A stretch of DNA of 64,000 bases, taken from NCBI GenBank assembly GCA_030154265.1, contig JASKKH010000007.1, positions 1-64,000 on the forward strand. Reading direction: 5' to 3'. Positions 8,672 through 18,557 of this stretch are shown one piece after another (positions within the stretch are counted from its first letter, which is position 1; each line of letters begins with the position of its first letter). The notes under the pieces are model-generated. The model did not search any database, was not told the origin of the DNA, and saw only the letters and a program-made list of their open reading frames with translations. A program made the position numbers and the translations under genes. The DNA is from Clostridia bacterium. GTDB taxonomy: Bacteria; Bacillota; DSM-521; Neomoorellales; Neomoorellaceae.

Positions 8672-10795
8672 ATGGTTATTAACATTAATGCGCGAAAGAG
8701 GCTGGTATTTGTTTTTTTTCTTTTAGCCGCAGGGTTAACTACGGTTATCCTAAGATTAGCGTGGTTACAATTTGTTCGGGGTGCAGAACTACAAGAAAAA
8801 GCCCTTAATAATCGACTTAATGTTATGCCGGTTGCAGCCCAAAGGGGAGTGATTTACGATCGAAACCGGCATGAACTAGCTATAAGTATTGCTTCAGATT
8901 ATATAGGGGCTTTTCCTCAAGAGATAAAAGATTCTGGTCGTGCAGAGGAAATTGCTGCCACAATAGGTTCTATTTTAGATATTCCAGCCAAGGATGTTTT
9001 AGAAAAAATTACTCGCAATACTGGTTTTGAATTTATTGAACGTCAAGTTGAATTTGAAAAAGCTCAAAAAATAAAAAATTTGAAATTACCTGGTATTGAA
9101 GTTGTCCCGGAAAACAGGCGTTATTACCCTAATGGTCCCCTGGCAGCTCAAGTACTTGGTTTTGCAGGTGTTGATAACCAGGGGTTAGAAGGAATAGAGG
9201 CCATGTATGATAAACAATTGTCCGGAGAACCGGGTAAAATAGTTATTGAATTTGATGCCTTAGGTCATGAAATTCCTCGAGCTACTCACCGATATATTCC
9301 TCCCCAAAATGGTAACAGTATAGTCTTAACAATAGATCAGACAATTCAGTATATTGCTGAAAGAGAGTTAGAGAAGATAGTAAATAGTCCGACTGATCCC
9401 CTAAAAGCTAACATTATTATAATGGATTCTAAAACAGGGGAAATACTGGCTATGGCCAGTAGACCGGCTTTTGATCCGAATAATTTTGGTAAATATCCTA
9501 GCTCTGTGTGGGGTAACCCTTTGGTTAGGGATGTTTACGAGCCAGGTTCGTGTTTTAAGATTATTACAACTGCAGCGGCTTTAGAGGAAGGTATAGTAAG
9601 TCCAAACGACAGTTTTTATTGCCCGGGTTACATAAAAGTTGGTCCTGACACTATAAACTGTTGGGTTTCTCCAATGTCTCACGGCAGTGAAACTTTTGCT
9701 GAAGCTGTTAAAAATTCCTGTAATCCAGTTTTTGCGAAAGTTGCTCTTAAGCTAGAAGAAGAAAAACCGGGAAAATTTTATGACTATATCAAGGCTTTTG
9801 GTTTTGGTCATCCGACAGGTATTGATTTAACTGGTGAAGGTACTGGTTTATTAATACCTGAACAACAATTAAAACCTATTAATATTGCTACCATTGGAAT
9901 CGGGCAAGGTATTGCAGTAACACCTTTGCAGTTGGTAACAGCTGTTTCAGCAGTGGCCAATGGGGGGCGGCTGATGCGTCCCCATCTGGTAAAGGAAGTA
10001 CTTGATGAAGATGGTAATGTAATTAAGAAAATTAAACCCACCGAAATACGGCAAGTTATTTCCCCGGCAACGGCTCAGAAAGTTGCAGAATTACTTGAGA
10101 ATGTTGTTAGTAAGGGAACAGGGCGTAACGCTTACATTCCCGGATATCGGGTAGGTGGAAAGACGGGGACTGCTCAGAAGGCTGGCCCAGGTGGGTATAT
10201 GGATGGTAAATATGTAGCCTCTTTTGTTGGTTTTGCTCCGGTTAATAACCCAAGAATAGTTTGTTTAGTTACAATTGATGAACCTAAGGGATATCCTTAT
10301 TATGGTGGTACCTTGGCTGCCCCTGTTTTTAAACGGGTTGTATCTGATGTTCTTCATTATCTAAAGGTACCTGTTCAGTATGATGAGAATAAAAAAGATG
10401 AACAACCTCCCAAACCAGTAACTGTTCCTGAAGTTGTTGGTCGTGAATTATCCTCTGCTAAAGCCGAAATCGAAAAATTAGGTCTAAAGGTACGATTTGA
10501 AGGTCAAGGGGATAAGGTAATAGCACAGATACCGAAGTCAGGTGCAGTAGTACCAGCAGGGACTAAAATAATTCTTTATTTACAGAGTAATCCCAATAAA
10601 CCCAGAGTTCCTGATGTCTCAGGTCTTAGAGTAACCGAGGCAGCTCAGGTGTTGGAAGCTTATGGTTTAACTTTAGAACCACAGGGAACTGGTCAGGCGG
10701 CTGAACAAAATCCTGTTCCGGGAACGATTGTTTCTCCAGGAAATAAAGTTAGGATCAAGTTTTATGAGACGGCACGTGAGGTTTTAGGACCATAA
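8672..10795 (+). CDS. spoVD: Class B penicillin-binding protein, SpoVD/FtsI type, with two PASTA domains
   Basis: This 707-residue peptidoglycan transpeptidase begins with a single N-terminal membrane anchor (LVFVFFLLAAGLTTVILRLAW), followed by a PBP dimerisation domain (AQRGVIYDRN). The transpeptidase domain has the active serine in SCFK (about residue 293), the SCN triad in NSCNP and KTG in GGKTGTAQK (about residue 497). Two PASTA repeats follow (VPEVVGRELSSAKAEIEKLG and VPDVSGLRVTEAAQVLEAYG). PASTA-bearing SpoVD acts in spore cortex synthesis, whereas FtsI/PBP2B acts in septation. Only one such gene is present in this dcw cluster, so it may serve either or both roles. ATG 8672 follows AAGGGG; an upstream in-frame TTG lacks a site. 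Confidence 0.9.
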   Translation: MVININARKRLVFVFFLLAAGLTTVILRLAWLQFVRGAELQEKALNNRLNVMPVAAQRGVIYDRNRHELAISIASDYIGAFPQEIKDSGRAEEIAATIGSILDIPAKDVLEKITRNTGFEFIERQVEFEKAQKIKNLKLPGIEVVPENRRYYPNGPLAAQVLGFAGVDNQGLEGIEAMYDKQLSGEPGKIVIEFDALGHEIPRATHRYIPPQNGNSIVLTIDQTIQYIAERELEKIVNSPTDPLKANIIIMDSKTGEILAMASRPAFDPNNFGKYPSSVWGNPLVRDVYEPGSCFKIITTAAALEEGIVSPNDSFYCPGYIKVGPDTINCWVSPMSHGSETFAEAVKNSCNPVFAKVALKLEEEKPGKFYDYIKAFGFGHPTGIDLTGEGTGLLIPEQQLKPINIATIGIGQGIAVTPLQLVTAVSAVANGGRLMRPHLVKEVLDEDGNVIKKIKPTEIRQVISPATAQKVAELLENVVSKGTGRNAYIPGYRVGGKTGTAQKAGPGGYMDGKYVASFVGFAPVNNPRIVCLVTIDEPKGYPYYGGTLAAPVFKRVVSDVLHYLKVPVQYDENKKDEQPPKPVTVPEVVGRELSSAKAEIEKLGLKVRFEGQGDKVIAQIPKSGAVVPAGTKIILYLQSNPNKPRVPDVSGLRVTEAAQVLEAYGLTLEPQGTGQAAEQNPVPGTIVSPGNKVRIKFYETAREVLGP

Positions 10796-10798
10796 TAC

Positions 10799-10826
10799 AA
10801 CCCGGCGCTTTATTTTGCGCCGGGTT
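10799..10826 (+). terminator. G+C-rich hairpin after spoVD
   Basis: A perfect 10-bp stem AACCCGGCGC/GCGCCGGGTT with an 8-nt T-rich loop lies 3 nt past the stop codon. It lacks a downstream U-tract, so it may act as an mRNA-stabilising or processing hairpin, or as a weak terminator that lets part of the transcription reach murE. Confidence 0.6.
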
Positions 10827-10898
10827 AACCCGTTAAGACTTAAAGTGCCATTAGATGGTAAAAATACATAAATAAATACATATATATAGAAAAAATCT

Positions 10899-10928
10899 AC
10901 TACCCACAAATATTTAAAGGGTAGTTTT
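10899..10928 (+). terminator. Leader hairpin before murE
   Basis: ACTACCC at 10899-10905 pairs with GGGTAGT at 10919-10925 and is followed by TTT, immediately upstream of the AGGAGG site of murE. It could attenuate transcription or translation of murE. Evidence is structural only. Confidence 0.4.
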
Positions 10929-10944
10929 AGGAGGACTTTTAGAA

Positions 10945-12435
10945 GTGACCCTAGAGGAATTGATAGTGCCATTAAATGTAATTAATCGTGGTGGTAATCA
11001 ACAAATTTCCTTGTCTGGTCTTCATTATGATTCACGTCAGGTAAAGGAAGGGTATCTTTTCGTAGCTATAAAAGGGTACAAAACCGATGGCCATTTATTT
11101 ATCGATGATGCACTGAAAAGGGGAGCCGTGGCAGTAGTAATAGAACAAGAAGTTGATTTACCAGGGGGAACATCATGGGTACAGGTTAGTAATAGCCGCC
11201 GCGTTTTGGGGCATTTGGCGGCTCGTTTCTTTGGATATCCCGGTCAAGAGCTAAGGATAATTGGGGTTACAGGGACTAATGGAAAAACAACTACTACTAA
11301 TCTAATACAAACTGTACTTGAAGCAAGTGGTCGTTCAACAGGTTTGATAGGTACTATTGGTAATCGTTTGGGCGGTAAAACTTTACCTTCAGAACGCACA
11401 ACACCTGAGTCACTGGATTTACAGCTACTATTACGTCAAATAGTTGATCTTAAAGGGCAGGCAACAGTAATGGAAGTATCTTCACATGCCCTGGCTTTGC
11501 ATCGGCTTGAAGGAACTGAATTTGATGTAGCGGTTTTTACTAATTTAACACAAGACCATTTAGACTTCCATCAAAATATGGAAGACTATTTTAAGAGTAA
11601 AGCTTCTCTTTTTGAAAAATTAAATGAAGGGAAAAAAGAAGGAAAATATGCTATCATTAATGCTGACGATCCTTACGGTAAACGTTTGGTTGATTTGACC
11701 TCTGTACCAGTAGTCACTTATGGGTGTAGCCCTACCTGTCAGATTCATGCTACAGATATTGAGTTGAAAGCTGATGGAAGTTCCTGTAGGGTGATATGGC
11801 CCAAGGGCGAAATTAAACTTGAACTTAAACTAACAGGACGTTTTAATATATATAATGCCTTAGCAGCTTTTGCGGTGGCTTTACAAGAAGGTATTGACCC
11901 TATGAATGCGGCTAAAGCCCTTGAAAGCGTTAAGGGAGTACCCGGTCGATTAGAGCAAGTAAACCGTGGGCAACCTTTTACAGTATTAGTAGATTATGCT
12001 CATACTCCTGATGGACTGGAAAATGTTTTAGAAGTAGCTCGTCAGGTTAAGACCGGAAAATTGATATCCGTTTTCGGTTGTGGTGGTGACCGGGATAAGG
12101 GTAAACGTCCTTTAATGGGTCAAGTTGCGGCCAAGTTAAGCGATTTTAGTATCATTACTTCAGATAACCCTCGTAGTGAGGATCCTGAAGCAATTATTGA
12201 GGATATTATACCTGGGATTAAAGCAATAAATGGGGCCAAATATCAAATAGTGGTAGATAGGCGTCAAGCTATAGCTACTGCCTTGAATATAGCGAAGCCT
12301 GGGGATATAGTTGTTATTGCCGGAAAAGGACATGAAACTTATCAGATAGTTAAGAACAAGACCTTACCTTTTGATGATCGTAAAGTAGTGCGTGAAGAGT
12401 TAGAAAGATTGGGATATACCGGAGATGTTTTATAG
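10945..12435 (+). CDS. murE: MurE, UDP-MurNAc-tripeptide synthetase (meso-DAP type)
   Basis: MurE adds the third amino acid to UDP-MurNAc-L-Ala-D-Glu in the cytoplasm, using ATP. The P-loop [13 protein letters not shown] is at about residues 110-122. A carbamylated-lysine region follows, and DNPRSEDP near residue 410 is the DNPR motif that selects meso-diaminopimelate rather than lysine. That agrees with the dapF and dapL genes further right in the window. Length is normal at 496 residues. The GTG start is preceded by AGGAGG, and the gene overlaps murF by one base. Confidence 0.95.
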   Translation: MTLEELIVPLNVINRGGNQQISLSGLHYDSRQVKEGYLFVAIKGYKTDGHLFIDDALKRGAVAVVIEQEVDLPGGTSWVQVSNSRRVLGHLAARFFGYPGQELRIIGVTGTNGKTTTTNLIQTVLEASGRSTGLIGTIGNRLGGKTLPSERTTPESLDLQLLLRQIVDLKGQATVMEVSSHALALHRLEGTEFDVAVFTNLTQDHLDFHQNMEDYFKSKASLFEKLNEGKKEGKYAIINADDPYGKRLVDLTSVPVVTYGCSPTCQIHATDIELKADGSSCRVIWPKGEIKLELKLTGRFNIYNALAAFAVALQEGIDPMNAAKALESVKGVPGRLEQVNRGQPFTVLVDYAHTPDGLENVLEVARQVKTGKLISVFGCGGDRDKGKRPLMGQVAAKLSDFSIITSDNPRSEDPEAIIEDIIPGIKAINGAKYQIVVDRRQAIATALNIAKPGDIVVIAGKGHETYQIVKNKTLPFDDRKVVREELERLGYTGDVL

Positions 12436-13835
12436 TGTTTATAGCAACGGTTGGTGAGATATGTAATGCAGTGAAAGGTTGTTTGGTAGAGGGTATAGAG
12501 AGTACTAAAGTTACAGGGGTTAGTACTGATAGTCGTAATATTAAACCTGGGATGCTATTTATAGCGTTAAAGGGAGAACGTTTTGATGGTCATGATTTTA
12601 TAGCTGATGCATTAAAAAGTGGAGTAGTGGCAGTTATTGCTGAATATTTCCCTGATAATGTTAAGAAAACAATAGAGGGAAATCAGTCCTTAATAAAAGT
12701 GAAAGATACTCTCTTTGCCCTACAAAATTTAGCAACATATCATCGGAAAAAAATTCTTCAAGGTCCCTTGGTTGCTGTAACAGGCTCGAGTGGTAAAACA
12801 AGCACCAAAAATCTTGTGGCGTCTGTTTTAAGTACTAATTTTAAGGTTCTGAAAACAACGGGTAATCATAATAATGAAATTGGCCTTCCTCTTACCCTTT
12901 TAAACCTAACCCCTGAACATCAGGTAGCAGTTGTAGAAATGGCAATGCGGGGACCAGGGCAAATAGCTGCTTTAGCAGAAATAGCAGAACCTAACGTAGG
13001 TGTTATTACTAATATAGGAACATCTCACTTGGAACTTCTAGGGTCAATAAATAATATAGCCTCGGCTAAAGGAGAATTATTAACAAGTTTACCTCCTGAA
13101 GGTGTTGCAATTTTAAACGGTGATGATCAATGGTGCCGCCGATTAGCTAATAAATGTGGCTGTCGAGTTCTTTATTATGGTGTAAAAAATCCAGCAGATG
13201 TTAGTGCCAAAGATATTAAATATTTAGATTGGGAAGGTACTGAATTTAAGGTTGTTTTTCCGGATGAGGAGGAAGTAAAAATTAAAATACCGGTATTGGG
13301 TCTCCATAATGTTTATAATTCTCTTGCGGCCTTAACAGTTGGCTATCATCTGGGTTTAAAGCCTAAGAATATGATTAAAGGTTTTACTGAATGGCCTGTA
13401 GAGGGTATGCGCCAGGAATTAAAGGTTGGTCCGAAAGGCTCAATGGTTTTTAATGACGCTTATAATGCTAATCCTGAATCTATGAAGGCTGCCCTTAAAG
13501 TTCTTGAAACCCTTCCTGGACGTAAAATAGCTGTCCTTGGGGACATGCGTGAATTAGGTCATGAGGCAGTTAATCTTCATAAGGAATTAGGACGAGTTGT
13601 AGCTAAAGCAGGGATTTACCGCTTAATTACAGTAGGAAAGTTAGCTAAAAAGATTGCAACTGGTGCCATGGAGGCCGGAATGTCACCCAAACAAATTTTT
13701 ATTTGCTTTGCTCATCGAGAAGCTGCTAAATATTTAAAGGATCTTGGAAAAGGAGATATAGTTCTTTTTAAGGGGTCCCGTCTGATAGGTATGGAAAAAG
13801 TTTTAAAGGCCTGGGAGGAAATGTTCAATGGTTGA
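12435..13835 (+). CDS. murF: MurF, UDP-MurNAc-tripeptide-D-Ala-D-Ala ligase
   Basis: MurF adds D-Ala-D-Ala to the tripeptide, completing the UDP-MurNAc-pentapeptide. The N-terminal domain carries GVSTDSRNIKPGMLFIALKG, the ATP loop is VTGSSGKTSTKN, and FNDAYNANPESMKAAL is the family signature in the C-terminal ligase domain. The length of 466 residues is typical. The GTG start overlaps the murE stop (TAGTG) and the 3' end overlaps mraY by 8 nt, indicating translational coupling in the operon. Confidence 0.94.
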   Translation: MFIATVGEICNAVKGCLVEGIESTKVTGVSTDSRNIKPGMLFIALKGERFDGHDFIADALKSGVVAVIAEYFPDNVKKTIEGNQSLIKVKDTLFALQNLATYHRKKILQGPLVAVTGSSGKTSTKNLVASVLSTNFKVLKTTGNHNNEIGLPLTLLNLTPEHQVAVVEMAMRGPGQIAALAEIAEPNVGVITNIGTSHLELLGSINNIASAKGELLTSLPPEGVAILNGDDQWCRRLANKCGCRVLYYGVKNPADVSAKDIKYLDWEGTEFKVVFPDEEEVKIKIPVLGLHNVYNSLAALTVGYHLGLKPKNMIKGFTEWPVEGMRQELKVGPKGSMVFNDAYNANPESMKAALKVLETLPGRKIAVLGDMRELGHEAVNLHKELGRVVAKAGIYRLITVGKLAKKIATGAMEAGMSPKQIFICFAHREAAKYLKDLGKGDIVLFKGSRLIGMEKVLKAWEEMFNG

Positions 13836-14784
13836 AGCATTAAAAGCTCTCGGGCTGGCAACAGTTATCACTGTGGTTTTAGGGCCACCAGTTATCGGTT
13901 TTCTTAGGAGACTTAAAGCAGGTCAAACAGTTCGTGATGATGGACCTCGTAGTCATCTGGTTAAAACTGGAACCCCCACTATGGGTGGGATATTATTTTT
14001 AATTGGTTTTACGATAACTTCTTTAGTAATTTTACCAACTTCTCCAGTAATTTTATCAGCCTTATTAATTACATGGGGATATGCCCTAATTGGATTAGTT
14101 GATGATGGTTTAAAAGTAATTTTGCATCGGCCTTTGGGACTCATGGCCAGGCAAAAGCTTGGCGGTCAGATTTTTCTAGGTCTTGTTACTGGAGTAGTGG
14201 TGATGTATTGGTTGGGTAGAGGTAGTATTATTCAGGTTCCGATTATCGGTTGGAGCCTGGATATAGGATGGTACTATCCCTTTTTTGCAGCTTTACTTCT
14301 TGTTGCTACAACTAATGCTGTCAATTTAACTGACGGTCTAGATGGTTTGGCAACTGGTATCACAATCTGGGTTGCTTTAGCTTATGGTTTGTTTACCTAT
14401 GCTTTAGGACAGAACGATTTATTAATATTTACCATGTCCCTTGTGGGAGGATGTGTAGGCTTTTTAGTGTATAATATTTACCCGGCAAAAGTTTTTATGG
14501 GTGATACAGGTTCTTTGGGTTTAGGAGCTGCAATTGGCTTTTTAGCGATTATGACTCGCACCGAGTTGGTTTTACCTGTTTTAGGTGGAGTTTATGTTAT
14601 AGAAGCCTTATCTGTTATTCTTCAGGTGTTTTTCTTTCGTCTAACAGGAAAACGTTTATTACGGATGAGTCCCTTACACCATCATTTTGAGCTTTTGGGT
14701 TGGTCGGAAAAAAAAGTTGTAGCCTTTTTCTGGATAATGGGGTTAATTTTGGCTGTAGGTGGTCTTTGCATTTTAGCAATATAG
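13828..14784 (+). CDS. mraY: MraY, phospho-MurNAc-pentapeptide transferase
   Basis: MraY transfers phospho-MurNAc-pentapeptide to undecaprenyl phosphate, making lipid I at the inner face of the membrane. It is a polytopic protein of 318 residues with about ten transmembrane helices. Family motifs are GTPTMGGI, LVDDGLKV (catalytic aspartates), NAVNLTDGLDGLA, FMGDTGSLGLGA and SPLHHHFELLGW. The start overlaps the end of murF. The length is slightly below the E. coli protein but normal for Firmicutes. Confidence 0.95.
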   Translation: MVEALKALGLATVITVVLGPPVIGFLRRLKAGQTVRDDGPRSHLVKTGTPTMGGILFLIGFTITSLVILPTSPVILSALLITWGYALIGLVDDGLKVILHRPLGLMARQKLGGQIFLGLVTGVVVMYWLGRGSIIQVPIIGWSLDIGWYYPFFAALLLVATTNAVNLTDGLDGLATGITIWVALAYGLFTYALGQNDLLIFTMSLVGGCVGFLVYNIYPAKVFMGDTGSLGLGAAIGFLAIMTRTELVLPVLGGVYVIEALSVILQVFFFRLTGKRLLRMSPLHHHFELLGWSEKKVVAFFWIMGLILAVGGLCILAI

Positions 14785-14811
14785 AAAGGGAAAGTGGAAG
14801 AAGGTATAAAA

Positions 14812-16173
14812 ATGACTTGGACTGGAAAAAAAGTTTTGATTGTAGGTTTAGGAAAAAGCGGAAAAGCAGCAGCAGTAGAACTAGCTAGACTTGGGGCTGA
14901 AGTTATAGCTTGTGATAAGAAGTCTATTAATATGGCAGAACTAAAAGATTTGAGTGAGGCTGGAATTGAGCTTGTTTTAGGGAGGTATCCAGATTTAGAA
15001 AGCATTAAACCTGATTTGGTAATAACAAGTCCAGGTGTGCCTTCTGATGAAAGTCCTCTAGCTATTGCAAAAAAAATGGGTATTCCGGTATGGAGCGAGT
15101 TAGAGATGGCTTTCAGGTTTTTAGAACGACAAACAAAGGTAGCTGCTATTACTGGTACCAATGGAAAGACTACAACCACCAGCCTTTGTGGTTACATTCT
15201 TCAACGGGCTAATTTACCGGTGGTGGTGGGTGGTAATATAGGAACGCCCTTGGTTAAAGCTGTCAAAGATATACAGCCCAATAGCTATGTTGTTACTGAA
15301 GTAAGTAGTTTCATGCTTGAAAACATCGCCTCTTTTCATCCACGAGTTTCGGTGATTTTAAATATTACCCCGGATCACCTCGATCGGCACGGTAATATGG
15401 ACAATTACGTTAAAGCCAAAGAGAATATTATGGCTTTTCAAGATCCTCAAGATTTTGTGGTTTTAAATTATGATGATCCATTAACTCGTAATTTAGCTAA
15501 ACGTGCAAAACCACAGGTGTTATTTTTTAGTTTGAATGAAAAGCTGGATAAAGGAGCTTATTTAAAAGAGGGAGTTGTTTGTTGTAACTTAGGTAATGGT
15601 GAAATTAAGCTTTGTCATTATGAAGAACTATCTCTAAAAGGAAGCCATAACGTTCAAAATGTTATGGCTGCTTCCCTCGTTGCTTTAGCTTTGGGGGTCA
15701 ACCCCTCTGATTTAATTGAAGCTTTAAAAACTTTCCCCGGTGTTTCTCACCGTTTGGAACTGGTAGAAGATATAAATGGTGTGATTTACATTAATGACTC
15801 TAAGGGAACTAATCCTGAGGCGACAATAAAAGCTTTAGAGGCTTATGACAATCCTATAATACTTATAGCTGGGGGAAGGAACAAGGGAAGCGATTTTACT
15901 AAGCTGGCTCAAAAAATGGTTGGCCGTGTAAAATATCTTATCCTTATTGGAGAAGCTACTGGGGATTTGGAGCTTGCGGCCAAATCAGTTGGAATTAAAG
16001 ACATTTACAGAGCTCCTGATTTTAATTCTACGGTACTGAAAGCAGCCAAGGTGGCAGAACCTGGAGATGTGGTTATGCTTTCACCAGCTTGTGCTAGTTG
16101 GGATATGTTTAAAAGTTACGAAGAACGGGGCGATCTTTTTAAGAAGTTAGTTGCCCAGTTACCAAAAGATTAG
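14812..16173 (+). CDS. murD: MurD, UDP-MurNAc-L-Ala:D-Glu ligase
   Basis: MurD adds D-glutamate to UDP-MurNAc-L-alanine. The N-terminal nucleotide-sugar domain begins [17 protein letters not shown], the ATP loop is [12 protein letters not shown], and [13 protein letters not shown] and [13 protein letters not shown] are typical Mur ligase motifs. The product is 453 residues, normal for the family. ATG 14812 is preferred because AAGAAGG sits 8 nt upstream; an in-frame GTG at 14794 has a poorer context. It lies between mraY and ftsW, as in Bacillus. Confidence 0.94.
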   Translation: MTWTGKKVLIVGLGKSGKAAAVELARLGAEVIACDKKSINMAELKDLSEAGIELVLGRYPDLESIKPDLVITSPGVPSDESPLAIAKKMGIPVWSELEMAFRFLERQTKVAAITGTNGKTTTTSLCGYILQRANLPVVVGGNIGTPLVKAVKDIQPNSYVVTEVSSFMLENIASFHPRVSVILNITPDHLDRHGNMDNYVKAKENIMAFQDPQDFVVLNYDDPLTRNLAKRAKPQVLFFSLNEKLDKGAYLKEGVVCCNLGNGEIKLCHYEELSLKGSHNVQNVMAASLVALALGVNPSDLIEALKTFPGVSHRLELVEDINGVIYINDSKGTNPEATIKALEAYDNPIILIAGGRNKGSDFTKLAQKMVGRVKYLILIGEATGDLELAAKSVGIKDIYRAPDFNSTVLKAAKVAEPGDVVMLSPACASWDMFKSYEERGDLFKKLVAQLPKD

Positions 16174-16224
16174 ACGGTAGTTGAGCACAGGCTAAATCTC
16201 TCATACGTTTAGGGGGACTCTCTC

Positions 16225-17319
16225 ATGAGGCGACGGGCTGGTACTTTGGATTTTTGGATAGTGTTATCAACCTCAGTTTTATTAGGTATGGGAATAATTA
16301 TGGTTTTTAGTGCTAGTGCTCTCACTTCTTCTTATAATTTAGGGGATGCCTTTTTTTATCTAAAACGCCAATTGATTTGGGCTTTTTTGGGATTGATTGG
16401 AATGTCATTTATGTTAAAATTTGACTACCATTATTTGAAGCGTTTGGCTGCCCCTGTTTTAGGAATATCAATTATTTTGTTATTATTAGTTTTGATTATC
16501 GGTATTAGCTCACATGGGTCAGCCCGTTGGCTAGGTGTTGGTTCTCTTTCTTTTCAACCATCTGAAGTTATCAAATTAGCCATGGTAATTTTTTTAGCAG
16601 CCAGTTTGGCTGATAATCGGCACCGTCTTAAAAATTTTATTCAAGGTTTAGGTCCGTATCTTGCACTAATGGTTGTAGTTTGTGCTTTAATACTAGCCCA
16701 ACCTGACCTTGGTACTTCTGTGGCGGTGGCTGGTACGACCTATTTAATGTTAACTGTTGCTGGTGCTGATAGGCGGCATCTATTTATGTTAGCTTTGGCT
16801 GGGGTTGGGGCTGTGGTCCTGGCAATTATATTAGCACCCTACCGTATGGCACGATTTACGGCATTTTTAGATCCTTGGGCATATGCTCAAGGATACGGAT
16901 ATCAGACTATCCAATCCCTATTAGCTATTGGTTCTGGGGGGTTATTTGGAACTGGTCTGGGTCAAGGCCGTCAAAAGCTTTATTATGTTCCAGAGAAACA
17001 TACAGATTTTATTTTTGCTATCTTAAGTGAAGAATTAGGTTTTATTGGTGCTGCACTAGTTGTTATTTTCTTTTTAGTGCTTGTTTGGCGTGGCTTTAAT
17101 ACTGCATTCAAGGCTCCTGATACCTTTGGCAGTTTTTTAGCTGCTGGGTTAACAATTATGTTGGCTATTCAAGCACTTATTAATATGGGGGTTGTTACAG
17201 GGATGTTACCTGTAACAGGAATAACCCTTCCTTTGGTCAGTTATGGTGGTTCTTCGCTTATCTTTTCCTTAGTTGGTATTGGTATTTTACTCAATATATC
17301 CAGGTATGCCGGTAGTTAG
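16225..17319 (+). CDS. ftsW: FtsW/SpoVE family SEDS glycosyltransferase
   Basis: This polytopic SEDS (shape, elongation, division, sporulation) protein has 364 residues and about ten transmembrane helices. It polymerises lipid II into glycan strands together with a class B PBP, here probably the SpoVD-type protein encoded upstream. Diagnostic parts are GIIMVFSAS in the first helix, LGVGSLSFQPSEVIKLAMV, AQPDLGTS, YVPEKHTDFIFAILSEELGF and LPLVSYGGSSL near the end. Whether it serves division (FtsW), sporulation (SpoVE) or both cannot be decided from sequence. The ATG follows AGGGGGAC. Confidence 0.92.
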   Translation: MRRRAGTLDFWIVLSTSVLLGMGIIMVFSASALTSSYNLGDAFFYLKRQLIWAFLGLIGMSFMLKFDYHYLKRLAAPVLGISIILLLLVLIIGISSHGSARWLGVGSLSFQPSEVIKLAMVIFLAASLADNRHRLKNFIQGLGPYLALMVVVCALILAQPDLGTSVAVAGTTYLMLTVAGADRRHLFMLALAGVGAVVLAIILAPYRMARFTAFLDPWAYAQGYGYQTIQSLLAIGSGGLFGTGLGQGRQKLYYVPEKHTDFIFAILSEELGFIGAALVVIFFLVLVWRGFNTAFKAPDTFGSFLAAGLTIMLAIQALINMGVVTGMLPVTGITLPLVSYGGSSLIFSLVGIGILLNISRYAGS

Positions 17320-17332
17320 GGGGGACCGGAAT

Positions 17333-18442
17333 TTGCGGATTATAATTACCGGTGGTGGTACTGGTGGCCACGTCTACCCAGCATTGGCCATTGCTCGTGG
17401 ATTGCAAGAGGTTCGCCCAGATGTAGAAATTCAATACATTGGTACTTCAAGAGGGTTAGAAGCAGATGTAGTACCTCGAGCTGGGCTAAATTTTAAGACC
17501 GTTACCGTTAAAGGTTTAGAACGGAGAAAATTTTGGCGAAATATCCCTGCCTTGGCTAAGTTAAGTAAGGGATTTATAGAGGCCTGGTTTTTGGTAAGGC
17601 GTTTTAATCCAGACATTGTTGTAGGCAGTGGTGGCTATGTTTGTGCCCCAGTTTGTTTTGCTGCGGCTCTTCAGGGGATACCAGTTGTATTACATGAACA
17701 AAATGCTGTTCCGGGTATTACAAATCGATTACTATCAAACTTGGCTCGGCTTGTTTGTTTAACCTTTGAAGAGGCAGCTAACCATTTTTCTCGTCGTGCT
17801 AAGCTAATAACTACCGGTTTACCAGTACGCCCAGAGATTCTTAATGCTGATAGAGAGACTAACAGGGAAAGGCTGGGCCTTAATAAAAATCAGTTATTCA
17901 TAGTTGTTGTAGGAGGTAGTCAGGGGGCCAAAAGCATAAACCAAGCGATGTTGCCGATATTAAACGAAATGAAAACACGAAATGATATCAGTGTATTACA
18001 TGTAACAGGACGCCGTGACTATGAGGCCTATCTTGATAAGGTGCAGGCATTGGGAATAGATTTGGCTGAACATGGAAATATTACAATTAAGCCCTATGTA
18101 TATGACATGGAGAATGCCCTGGCTGCAGCCGATTTAGTTATAGGACGTGCAGGGGCTTCTTTTTTAGCAGAAATACTGGCTAGAGGTTTACCGTCAATTT
18201 TGATTCCTTATCCATATGCTGCAGCTAATCATCAGGAGTTTAATGCTCGTGCCGTTGCTAAGAAAGGAGCTGCTTTGTTGGTTTTAGACCGTGAATTAAA
18301 GGCAGGACGTCTATATAAAAGTTTATTAGAATTGTTAGATGATAAAAAGCGTTTGAAGTCCATGGGTATGGCGGCTTCAAAGTTAGGTCGTCCTGATGCT
18401 TTGAGTATAATTGTTGAGAAAATTTTATCCGAGGCGAAATAA
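17333..18442 (+). CDS. murG: MurG, lipid II-forming GlcNAc transferase
   Basis: MurG transfers GlcNAc from UDP-GlcNAc to lipid I on the cytoplasmic face. The N-terminal glycine loop ITGGGTGGHVYPALAIA, the HEQNAVPGITNRLL segment and the second-domain loop VVGGSQGAKSINQ are clear, and AGASFLAEILARGLPSILIPYP forms the donor-binding part. TTG 17333 is chosen since AGGGGGGACC is just upstream and the protein then starts at the first beta strand. The in-frame extension further upstream lies within ftsW. The product of 369 residues is normal. Confidence 0.94.
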   Translation: MRIIITGGGTGGHVYPALAIARGLQEVRPDVEIQYIGTSRGLEADVVPRAGLNFKTVTVKGLERRKFWRNIPALAKLSKGFIEAWFLVRRFNPDIVVGSGGYVCAPVCFAAALQGIPVVLHEQNAVPGITNRLLSNLARLVCLTFEEAANHFSRRAKLITTGLPVRPEILNADRETNRERLGLNKNQLFIVVVGGSQGAKSINQAMLPILNEMKTRNDISVLHVTGRRDYEAYLDKVQALGIDLAEHGNITIKPYVYDMENALAAADLVIGRAGASFLAEILARGLPSILIPYPYAAANHQEFNARAVAKKGAALLVLDRELKAGRLYKSLLELLDDKKRLKSMGMAASKLGRPDALSIIVEKILSEAK

Positions 18443-18557
18443 TTTATAAATCTTTAAGTAATTATTGACGGACAAGTCCTGTAACCCGGTTTAAAGGTTT
18501 TGCATATGATGCATATGTACCACTGGGGTGGGGCTCCGAAGGAAGGAGATGGTAGAC

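Noticed and set aside
14682-15179. 165-codon open frame on the minus strand
   Set aside because: It is antisense to mraY and murD, which have clear family motifs, and its translation resembles no protein.
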